9,278 nt of DNA from Fodinibius sp050117475 (lineage in GTDB: Bacteria; Bacteroidota; Rhodothermia; Balneolales; Balneolaceae): contig JASFMR010000113.1 in the NCBI GenBank assembly GCA_050117475.1, forward strand, positions 1 to 9,278, in the 5' to 3' direction. The notes beneath the pieces are model-generated. The model did no database searches and was not told the DNA's origin. It saw only the letters and a program-made list of their open reading frames with translations. Positions within the stretch are counted from its first letter, which is position 1; the number at the start of each line of letters is the position of its first letter. Positions 1-6,489 of the stretch are shown in pieces. A program made the position numbers and the translations under genes.

Positions 1-1154
1 ATTTTTAAAGAATCCCTGATTATCGGATCCTCAATGGGCTTTGCATAAGTCACTTCAATGGGATCATCGGGATAGTATCCCGTTAAGCTGTTCCGCTTTA
101 CAATTCGCTGCTGGGTGGTATCTTCCTGCGATGATCCCGTAAAAACCTGTGTGACTTTTTGCAGGCCATTATCAGATTCATCTGTTATACCGCGGATATC
201 AAGACTATAGCTTTGAGAAGCCAACAAGGCATCCCGACTCTGCCCAAATAGCACAAAAGGTTCATCCGGTTGAATATATAATGGATAGGCTTCTCCCAGA
301 ATGGTTCCCGTAGTATCCGTAACCTCCATCCTTGTGCTGTCGGTAAGCTTAATATTTTCACTGAATCGCATCCTCAGCCTGCGGGAAGAAAACAATCCTA
401 TTCCCTCCAGGCTAGGCTTTGTAGAATCGACTGTCGTAATATAAACCGTTCCGAGGGTATCCTCTCCCGCTTGGGAAAGCTCAATAAATTCTTGTTTAAA
501 AGGCTGAGCCCGTTCCCGTTCCTGATCCCATATTTTATTCCGGTTGCGGTCATCCACCCAAAAGGCTTTATATTTTCCCTCACGCAGGTAGGAGAATTGG
601 AAGGTACCGCTGGTATCGGTTGAGGCGATATAATTTGCCTTCTCCGAAAGGTCGAAGGGAGAACGATACAATAATACTCGTTGGCCTTCTCCCTTTTCAC
701 CGGTCCGGGCGTTTATCACCTTTCCATACAGTTTGCCTTTATCAATCTCCGGTCCTGTTGAAACGGCGACTTTGTAAGGCTCTGACATAGAATTATTATT
801 TATGTCCTTAAACTCGGTTCCTATCGTAACAATAAGGGTCGTCAAATCCGGGATGGCTTGATCGAATACAATCTTCACAGATTTACGTCCCCAATCGAGT
901 TTATAGTTTATCCCAATATCAGGCTCAATCACAATTGCGGGTCTGAGGGACGAACGGCTCACAAATTCCGAAAAATGCAGGGTGATTGTCCGTCCGGAGA
1001 AATTCGTAGTTCCCGTCTCTGGATTAGTTTCGACAATTCGAGGCCCTTCCTTATCAGGGGGCCCTCCTGTTGGTGATGTAGGAGTAGCACATCCCCAGGA
1101 TAACATAAAAGACAGCCATAATAAAACGGCATCGAACCATCTGTAATTGTTCAC
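1..1154 (-). CDS. Ig-like (Big_5/SbsA-type) domain lipoprotein, partial (N-terminal 384 residues)
   Basis: An open frame runs without a stop from a GTG at 1154 to the left edge, so the C-terminus is missing. The N-terminus has a short basic start, a hydrophobic stretch and Cys22 in the context LSWGC. This is a loose lipobox, so an outer-membrane or surface lipoprotein is likely. After the Cys comes a Pro/Gly-rich linker (TSPTGGPPDKEGP), then an Ig-like domain at about residues 38-133 that opens RIVETNPETG and contains ITLHFSEFV. This is the pattern of Big_5/SbsA Ig-like domains common in Bacteroidota lipoproteins. A second beta-sandwich resembling carboxypeptidase-regulatory/SpaA domains lies at about 140-220 and carries the Asp/Asn-rich VDDRNRNKIWD. 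A further Ig-like repeat seems to start near 246 (KPSLEGIGLF). The frame has an in-frame TGA eight codons upstream and no earlier ATG, so GTG is the best start. The family's function is not established; a role in the envelope is inferred. Confidence 0.8.
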   Translation of the reverse strand, partial: MNNYRWFDAVLLWLSFMLSWGCATPTSPTGGPPDKEGPRIVETNPETGTTNFSGRTITLHFSEFVSRSSLRPAIVIEPDIGINYKLDWGRKSVKIVFDQAIPDLTTLIVTIGTEFKDINNNSMSEPYKVAVSTGPEIDKGKLYGKVINARTGEKGEGQRVLLYRSPFDLSEKANYIASTDTSGTFQFSYLREGKYKAFWVDDRNRNKIWDQERERAQPFKQEFIELSQAGEDTLGTVYITTVDSTKPSLEGIGLFSSRRLRMRFSENIKLTDSTRMEVTDTTGTILGEAYPLYIQPDEPFVLFGQSRDALLASQSYSLDIRGITDESDNGLQKVTQVFTGSSQEDTTQQRIVKRNSLTGYYPDDPIEVTYAKPIEDPIIRDSLK

Positions 1155-1207
1155 AGAAATATAATCACTTAAATTTCATTTCGGCTTAAGATACAAATTT
1201 TTAAAAG

Positions 1208-1238
1208 CCTTTATACCTTGAAAAGTTTGCTGTAACAA
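1208..1238 (-). promoter_or_regulatory. Candidate promoter for the Ig-like lipoprotein gene
   Basis: Read on the minus strand, TTGTTA (1238-1233) is separated by 17 bp from TATAAA (1215-1210), which fits a sigma-70-like -35/-10 layout. The same TTG lies 20 bp from TATAAAGG, which fits the spacing of the Bacteroidota TTG/TAnnTTTG promoter but matches its -7 element poorly. The element lies about 55 bp upstream of the GTG start. The call is pattern-based only. Confidence 0.35.
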
Positions 1239-1283
1239 AACGGAATGCATATGGATACGGTATGCTTATTCACCTAGAAACGG

Positions 1284-1315
1284 TTATCGCTTATCCATTG
1301 TATTATGTATCTTTA
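1284..1315 (+). promoter_or_regulatory. Candidate promoter for the pncB operon
   Basis: TATCTTTA at 1308-1315 matches the Bacteroidota -7 consensus TAnnTTTG in all but the last base. A TTA at 1284-1286, 21 bp upstream, could serve as a degenerate -33 TTG. The -7 element ends 31 bp before the pncB ATG. The upstream half is weak, so confidence is low. Confidence 0.3.
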
Positions 1316-1346
1316 TTGAGCAAAAGTAATCGTCAAAATTCCGCGT

Positions 1347-2783
1347 ATGGATCTGATTAAATCGAAAGAATCCACCTCATTACTAAAACGTCCGGCCATT
1401 TATACGGATTATTACGAATTGACAATGGCGCAGGGGTATTTTTTGTCGGGGAGAAAGGATGAAGAAGCCTGTTTTGACTACTTTTTCAGAGACACCCCCT
1501 TCGGCGGCGGTTATGTTGTATTTGCAGGCATTTCCGATCTGCTTGAAATATTGCAAGAGTTCCGATTTCACGAAGATGAACTGGAATATCTGGCGGACCA
1601 TGGATTCCGGTCGGAGTTTTTAGATTACCTGCGTAATTTCAGGTTGGAAGCTGATCTGTATTCAGCTCGAGAAGGGGAAATCGTTTTTCCACGGGAAACA
1701 ATTGTTCGTGTTGAGGGTACCTTGATTGAAACACAGTTACTGGAAACCCTGCTACTTAATATTCTCAATTTTGAATCGTTGATTGCGACAAAGTCGGCAC
1801 GGATGAAATATGCAGCGGGTGATCACAAAGTACTTGACTTCGGGCTCCGTCGTGCACAGGGTTTTGGAGGCATTCAGGCCAGCAAAGCTGCCATTATAGG
1901 GGGTGTAGAATCCACATCAAATGTTTATTCTTCTTTCATGCACGGTACCCCGGCAAGCGGCACGATGGCTCACTCATGGATTCAATCTTTCCCGGATGAG
2001 TTAACCGCCTTTCGGAAATATGCCCATTATTATCCCGATGAAACTATTCTGCTTGTCGACACCTACGATACGCTCAAAAGCGGTATTCCCAATGCCATCA
2101 CTGTAGCTCGTGAATTGGAAGAGCGGGGGCATCGTATGCAGGGAATTCGCCTTGACAGCGGCGACCTGGCTTACTTTTCGAGAAAGGCCAGGAATCAGCT
2201 TGACAGTGCCGGCCTCGATTATGTAAAAATAGCTGTTTCAAACCAACTGGATGAGCGACTAATCAAAAGCTTGCTTAACCAGAACGCTCCTATTGATTTA
2301 TTCGGTGTAGGCACACGATTGGTTACGGGGCACGAGAGCCCGGCCCTGGACGGAGTGTATAAGTTATCCTCGGTAAATAATAAACCGAAGCTGAAACTTT
2401 CAGAAAATATAGAGAAAATCACCCTACCCGGGCGTAAGAAAGTATTGCGCTTTGCAGAACCGGATGGTGCTTTTTACGGGGATGGCATTGTACTTGCGGA
2501 AGAGGATCAGGTCGAGACGATTTATCATCCGCACTACCCCGCCAAACACGCCGATGTAGGTTCACTGCACTCCGAATCGATATTGCATGCTGTCATGCAA
2601 AATGGGGAGCAGTGCGCAGCGCTTCCCAGCCCCCTGGAAAGTGCCAATTACGCCCGACAGCGTCTGGCTAAATTAAATCCCGAGCATAAACGTTTTGACA
2701 ACCCGCACATTTACAAGGTCGGGATCAGTAAAAAGTTAATGGATCTTCGTGACAAGCTGACCCAAATTCTAAAGAAAAGTTGA
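1347..2783 (+). CDS. pncB: Nicotinate phosphoribosyltransferase
   Basis: Cytosolic NAD-salvage enzyme (EC 6.3.4.21) that makes nicotinate mononucleotide from nicotinate and PRPP, usually coupled to ATP hydrolysis. The 478-residue product is full length for the family. Conserved blocks are visible in order: YTDYYELTMAQGYF (19-32), TPFGGGYVVFAG (50-61), ATKSARM (147-153), the LDFGLRRAQG block (163-172), HGTPASGTMAHSW (199-211), LLVDTYDTLKSGIPNA (235-250), IRLDSGDLAYFS (267-278) and the C-terminal phosphate-binding DLFGVGTRLVT (317-327). His209 in GTMAHSW is the expected position of the histidine that becomes phosphorylated in this family. The ATG at 1347 leaves a short N-terminal tail before the conserved core. 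It is the first gene of an operon with pncA, which starts 10 bp downstream and supplies its substrate. No truncation or missing key residue was seen. Confidence 0.97.
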   Translation: MDLIKSKESTSLLKRPAIYTDYYELTMAQGYFLSGRKDEEACFDYFFRDTPFGGGYVVFAGISDLLEILQEFRFHEDELEYLADHGFRSEFLDYLRNFRLEADLYSAREGEIVFPRETIVRVEGTLIETQLLETLLLNILNFESLIATKSARMKYAAGDHKVLDFGLRRAQGFGGIQASKAAIIGGVESTSNVYSSFMHGTPASGTMAHSWIQSFPDELTAFRKYAHYYPDETILLVDTYDTLKSGIPNAITVARELEERGHRMQGIRLDSGDLAYFSRKARNQLDSAGLDYVKIAVSNQLDERLIKSLLNQNAPIDLFGVGTRLVTGHESPALDGVYKLSSVNNKPKLKLSENIEKITLPGRKKVLRFAEPDGAFYGDGIVLAEEDQVETIYHPHYPAKHADVGSLHSESILHAVMQNGEQCAALPSPLESANYARQRLAKLNPEHKRFDNPHIYKVGISKKLMDLRDKLTQILKKS

Positions 2784-2793
2784 TTTCATATTT

Positions 2794-3411
2794 ATGAAAG
2801 CACTTTTAATTGTTGACGTACAAAATGACTTTTGTCCCGGAGGGGCCCTTGAAGTACCCAACGGGGATCTTATCGTACCTGTGATCAACAAATTATCCGA
2901 ACATTTTGATGCGGTAATTCAAACTCAGGACTGGCATCCCAAAGGGCATTCTTCCTTTGCATCAAGTCATAAGGGCAAGGAACCATACGATACGGTAGAA
3001 ATGCCTTATGGGGAACAAGTGCTTTGGCCGGACCATTGTGTACAGGGAAGCCAGGGAGCAGATTTTCATCCCGATCTGAACACCAATCGTTCGCAGCTTA
3101 TCATTCGCAAAGGATTTCGAAAAAATATCGATTCGTATTCTGCTTTTTATGAGAACGATAATAAGACTACTACCGGCCTTGCAGGCTATCTGGATGAGCG
3201 TAATATCAATGCGCTTTATGCCGTGGGACTGGCTACCGATTTCTGTGTAAAATGGTCGGTCCTGGATGGATTAAAAGAAGGATTTGAGCTCTATGTTGTC
3301 GAAGATGCCGTTAAAGGCATTGACATCGAGGGATCCGTAAATGAGGCGTGGAACGAAATGCTGAAGGCCGGTGCAAAGAAAATTTCTTCAACAGACATAC
3401 TCTCTTCTTAG
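2794..3411 (+). CDS. pncA: Nicotinamidase (isochorismatase-like cysteine hydrolase)
   Basis: Hydrolyses nicotinamide to nicotinate and ammonia (EC 3.5.1.19) in the cytosol, feeding the product of the gene just upstream (pncB). The 205-residue protein is of normal length. The expected catalytic triad is present: Asp8 in LLIVDVQNDF, Lys106 in LIIRKGF and Cys151 in GLATDFCVKW. The metal-binding residues also fit, with Asp46 and His48 in TQDWHP and His81 in WPDHCVQG. The GLATDFCV block, including the cis-peptide region before the Cys, is typical of nicotinamidases rather than of isochorismatases. Its ATG follows the pncB stop by 10 bp without a Shine-Dalgarno sequence. The stop (TAG, 3409-3411) is directly followed by the ATG of the next gene, which suggests translational coupling. 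Confidence 0.96.
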   Translation: MKALLIVDVQNDFCPGGALEVPNGDLIVPVINKLSEHFDAVIQTQDWHPKGHSSFASSHKGKEPYDTVEMPYGEQVLWPDHCVQGSQGADFHPDLNTNRSQLIIRKGFRKNIDSYSAFYENDNKTTTGLAGYLDERNINALYAVGLATDFCVKWSVLDGLKEGFELYVVEDAVKGIDIEGSVNEAWNEMLKAGAKKISSTDILSS

Positions 3412-4503
3412 ATGGAGCACACTACGGATTATTGTATCCTGGGGGCAGGCATAGCAGGTCTTTCCCTGGCAGACGCTTTAATGCAGCGCGACCTATCTGT
3501 AACCGTCATTGACAAAGAATCCATTGCAGCCGGAGCTTCCGGAACACCGGGTGGATTGGTAAATCCTGCAACGGGACGTAGGGCTACCAAAACCTGGAAA
3601 GCCGAACAATGTTACGAGGCCATATCCTCCACGCTCAAAAAGATACAATCTACTACGGATAAAGAATTTTACCGGAACAACGGATTGCTTCGCCCTGCCC
3701 TGCTTGAAAAAATGGCTAAAAAAATGAGGGCACAATTTGAAAATACTACGTGGCCAAAGGGCTGGTGCCAATGGAAAACCGAAGAGGAAATCAAAGAAAT
3801 GCATCCCGGCATAAATTGTGTCGATGGCGGACTCTGGCTGCCGATTGGGATTACTGTGAATGTAGGAAAATATTTACAGGCCTATGCTACTTTTCTTAAG
3901 GATAAAGGCGCCAAGATTTTCTTATCCGAACCTCCTCAAAAGATCGACAAGGCTAATCATTGGCAGATCGAGTTGGATAATACAACCATAAAAGCCCGTA
4001 ACCTGGTATTTGCTACCGGTCACAGCACTAAAGAATTACCTTTTTGGGATTGGCTCCCGCTGCATCTGATCAAAGGACAAGTTGCAACATTCAAATCGGT
4101 AGACGGCCCCCTTTCTTTCTCTCATTCAATATCCAGCCTGGGATATATGGCCCGAACCGGCAAACCAGATATAATTGTGCAGGGGAGCACTTATGAGCAT
4201 GATTTCAATCACCTGTCTCCGGATGTAGAGGGCGAAAAATACCTGCGCAAAAGAATGCGAAGAACGCTTCCCCAGCTGGAAAAAGTGGTTATTACGATAG
4301 ATCAATGGGCCGGGGCTCGCACATCAACTCCTAACAAAAAACCTATCTTAGGGCAGCATCCTGAAAACAAAAATTTATACGTTTTTACCGGTCTGGGATC
4401 GAAAGGACTCATGTACGGTAGATTTTTAGCAGACCATTATGTGGATCATCTGCTTGAAGGGAGAAAGCTTTATCCTGAAGTCGACATTAAGCGGTTTGAA
4501 TAG
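3412..4503 (+). CDS. FAD-dependent oxidoreductase, DAO family (MnmC2/glycine-oxidase-like)
   Basis: A 363-residue flavoprotein of the D-amino-acid oxidase (DAO) superfamily. The N-terminus has the Rossmann FAD-binding motif GAGIAG (11-16), followed by an acidic end of the second strand (VIDKES, 32-37) and then GASGTPGGLVNPATGRR (41-57), which should contact the flavin. A second dinucleotide-binding block, LVFATGHST (198-206), lies mid-protein. The C-terminal block WAGARTSTPNKKPILG (299-314) and TGLGSKGLMYG (326-336) closes the FAD site. The GSKGL stretch recalls GSRGL of the MnmC C-terminal oxidase domain, which oxidises cmnm5U in tRNA. Glycine oxidase and amino-acid dehydrogenases share the same fold, so the substrate cannot be set from sequence alone. 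There is no signal peptide, so it is cytosolic. The start abuts the pncA stop, so it is co-translated with the nicotinamide salvage genes. Its stop abuts the stop of the convergent gene. Confidence 0.82.
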   Translation: MEHTTDYCILGAGIAGLSLADALMQRDLSVTVIDKESIAAGASGTPGGLVNPATGRRATKTWKAEQCYEAISSTLKKIQSTTDKEFYRNNGLLRPALLEKMAKKMRAQFENTTWPKGWCQWKTEEEIKEMHPGINCVDGGLWLPIGITVNVGKYLQAYATFLKDKGAKIFLSEPPQKIDKANHWQIELDNTTIKARNLVFATGHSTKELPFWDWLPLHLIKGQVATFKSVDGPLSFSHSISSLGYMARTGKPDIIVQGSTYEHDFNHLSPDVEGEKYLRKRMRRTLPQLEKVVITIDQWAGARTSTPNKKPILGQHPENKNLYVFTGLGSKGLMYGRFLADHYVDHLLEGRKLYPEVDIKRFE

Positions 4504-4848
4504 TTAAGGCATCTTGTGGTCTGAAGCTTTTTCATCGATGAGTTCACCAGATTCATCGATACTCATCTCACCATAAAGACGCTGTTTATTCACCTGGGCT
4601 ATTTTTTGTTCTACAAATCGCAGTTTGCGCTCTTCTTTTTCCCTTTTCAAAAGTACATGGCGGACTTTATACCATGCATAGAGTTCATCCTCCTCACTTC
4701 CATCCCAATAAATGAAAAAAAGCGTCCGAACATCATCTTCATAACTGTATCGTTGCACTCGTTTCACTATACGCGTTAGCAGATAACTCAAAGGTATTGA
4801 AATGAGTAAAGCGGCTACTTCGTAAATTGCAAGTCCGGTAATAATCAT
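4504..4848 (-). CDS. Small single-span membrane protein of unknown function
   Basis: A 114-residue protein that I do not recognise. Residues about 3-25 form a hydrophobic segment (ITGLAIYEVAALLISIPLSY) followed by basic residues (RIVKRVQR), which predicts an inner-membrane anchor with the remainder in the cytoplasm. A short hydrophobic/aromatic patch (RTLFFIYWDG, 41-50) follows, then an acidic patch. Residues about 60-92 are highly charged (LLKREKEERKLRFVEQKIAQ) and probably form an amphipathic or coiled-coil helix. The tail is acidic. The coding potential is supported by the long open frame and the membrane topology signal. It lies 77 bp downstream of the barrel gene on the same strand, so it may be a distal operon member or have its own promoter. 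It converges on the FAD oxidoreductase gene with no intervening base. Confidence 0.6.
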   Translation of the reverse strand: MIITGLAIYEVAALLISIPLSYLLTRIVKRVQRYSYEDDVRTLFFIYWDGSEEDELYAWYKVRHVLLKREKEERKLRFVEQKIAQVNKQRLYGEMSIDESGELIDEKASDHKMP

Positions 4849-4925
4849 AATATCAAAAGTCAGGACGTATGTATTAACTAAACCCTAACTTTTAATAAAT
4901 GATTTCCGATTGTGTCTTTAAATTT

Positions 4926-6476
4926 CTAAAATTTCAGGACGATTCCACTCCAGGCAGCTCCGACATTTGTCCCATTATTGAGTGATCTGGCAACTGTGGA
5001 AGCTGCAAAACTAAATTCAAAATTACGGAATTCAAGTCCCAGGCCGGCCGAATAAGTGGTTGATGAATATCCACCCGTTCTTAGCCCAGCACGCAATGGC
5101 AAAAACCCAAAAAGATCGTACTCAATGCCCGTTGACATCGCTACTCGTCGGCTGTTTGTGCCCTCATAGTTGAATCCCCGGGACAAATCCAGCACAATAC
5201 GTAACCTATTAAGCCTTAACTGACTCCCGAAATTAAGCATTGTGGGAAGGATTCGATTCAATGAGGCAACTCCCTGTGGGCTAAAACTGCCATAAATTTC
5301 AGTTGCGATACTATCCTGCAAAACATGGTTGACATAATCGTCCCGGTTACCATTATATTTTTTATCAATCTCATTCTGGTCAAAATTGAATCCCTTCCAA
5401 TCCAATACATCATCCGCTTTGAAGCGATCCACTTTTTGATCAAAAGACAAGCTCCCCAAATCGGTAAGGGACAAGCCGACTGTCAGGTGCTCGGGCCCTT
5501 TAAAAAATGCACCGAGGACCGGCAGGTTCAAGTCCATTTCAATCGTCCCTCCCAGGTCTAGGCCATAGCCGGTGGCATTGATGCCATAAAAATCTTCAGG
5601 GGCCGGATCTACATAATCGCTTATATCCGGCGTATCCTGCTGAGTTTGGCGATCTTCATAAAATTGCTTGAGTTGATCAGTCAGCTCCCCATTGGTTTCG
5701 AAAGTATACTCGAAATCATGGATTATTTCATCGATATCATTTTGACCGGCTCCCTTAAGGGTCAGAACCGAATTAAAATTGATTTTTGAAGTATTAGCCC
5801 CTAATAACATTTTAGGCGCCGCACCGGCATAAACCTTTACATTCCGAGCAAATCCTAGATTCTTGATTTCCAGTAATTTTATGGAAAAACCGGCCGAAAC
5901 CTCATAAAATGACAATGCCTCCGCAGAAAAGTTCACGGGTTGTCCCCCTGAGAAAACATCACTGTCAAATCCCATAATACCCAGTTGCGCGAATCCTTTA
6001 TTCACCGCCGTATTTAGCAGTAAACGAGATCTTAAAGCCAGGCTTGCTCCCCAATTTTTCCCCCTGTAGGAAAGGCCAACGGGGATGATATCAGTTTGAA
6101 TTCCCAATCGTTTCATCTGTGTGGGGTCAGCGCCAAACCATTTATTTAAGGCCTCTTCGGCCAGGCTGCCCGTAACGGTTGCCCCCGTTGTAAAGTACTG
6201 ATTATACACATTGATATTGACCAAGGGACCACCCAAATCGGTACTAATACCGCCAAGCAGACCGATTGTAAATCTGGGCTCCCTGCCCTCTCCCAGCATA
6301 AGGTTTGCCGGGTTGATAAAATTGGCATGGTATCCGTCGACATAAGCAGTGCCCCCACCTCCAAGACCTAAATTTTTTGCGGTCAAGTGAGTCGATTGAG
6401 CATCAGCTGAAAAGCTCCAACCCGCTATAATCAGTCCTGCTGTAAAAAAAATGAGTATTCGTCTACCGGTTGTCAT
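4926..6476 (-). CDS. Outer-membrane beta-barrel protein, DUF5723/PorV-FadL-like
   Basis: A 516-residue predicted outer-membrane protein. It has a Sec signal peptide (basic MTTGRR, hydrophobic 8-20, cleavage probably after ADA at residue 26). The mature start resembles DUF5723/PorV/FadL-like barrels: NLGLGGGGTAYVDGYHANF then INPANL (35-59), where the NPA motif marks the N-terminal plug region. The rest alternates Gly/aromatic-rich strands (PVGLSYRGKNWGASLALRSRL, 132-152; AGLRTGGYSSTTYSAGLGL, 463-481). The protein ends in IVLKF with the C-terminal Phe expected for BAM-dependent barrels. Two acidic insertions, at about 243-300 and 345-400, interrupt the strands and look helical or loop-forming. 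The family has no established biochemical role known to me. It follows the large lipoprotein gene by 13 bp, so the two are probably co-expressed and may interact. A transporter of hydrophobic compounds (FadL-like) or a secretion or shuttle component (PorV-like) are alternatives. Confidence 0.75.
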   Translation of the reverse strand: MTTGRRILIFFTAGLIIAGWSFSADAQSTHLTAKNLGLGGGGTAYVDGYHANFINPANLMLGEGREPRFTIGLLGGISTDLGGPLVNINVYNQYFTTGATVTGSLAEEALNKWFGADPTQMKRLGIQTDIIPVGLSYRGKNWGASLALRSRLLLNTAVNKGFAQLGIMGFDSDVFSGGQPVNFSAEALSFYEVSAGFSIKLLEIKNLGFARNVKVYAGAAPKMLLGANTSKINFNSVLTLKGAGQNDIDEIIHDFEYTFETNGELTDQLKQFYEDRQTQQDTPDISDYVDPAPEDFYGINATGYGLDLGGTIEMDLNLPVLGAFFKGPEHLTVGLSLTDLGSLSFDQKVDRFKADDVLDWKGFNFDQNEIDKKYNGNRDDYVNHVLQDSIATEIYGSFSPQGVASLNRILPTMLNFGSQLRLNRLRIVLDLSRGFNYEGTNSRRVAMSTGIEYDLFGFLPLRAGLRTGGYSSTTYSAGLGLEFRNFEFSFAASTVARSLNNGTNVGAAWSGIVLKF

Positions 6477-6489
6477 GAAAACTGAAAAT

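Larger units (their letters stand above)
1155..1346. other. Divergent intergenic region between the Ig-like lipoprotein and pncB
   Basis: This AT-rich spacer must contain the promoters for both flanking, divergently transcribed genes. No clear operator for a known NAD regulator such as NrtR or NiaR was recognised by eye. Neither start codon is preceded by a good Shine-Dalgarno sequence, as is usual in Bacteroidota. Confidence 0.6.

Noticed and set aside
398..700. Minus-strand open frame of 100 codons
   Set aside because: It overlaps the Ig-like lipoprotein in another frame on the same strand, and only the lipoprotein frame has a signal sequence and recognisable domains.
858..1076. Plus-strand open frame of 72 codons
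   Set aside because: It is antisense to the Ig-like domain of the lipoprotein and shows no protein-like features.
3493..3804. Minus-strand open frame of 103 codons
   Set aside because: It is antisense to the FAD-binding half of the oxidoreductase, whose motifs are clear.
4480..4530. Shared bidirectional terminator between the convergent genes
   Set aside because: No stable inverted repeat with flanking T-runs was seen around the junction, and there is no non-coding space.
4873..4896. ATTAA/TTAAT inverted repeat between the barrel and the small membrane protein
   Set aside because: A five-pair stem made only of A and T with a 14-nt loop is expected by chance in AT-rich spacer.
5325..5561. 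Plus-strand open frame of 78 codons
   Set aside because: It lies antisense within the outer-membrane barrel gene and has no independent support.
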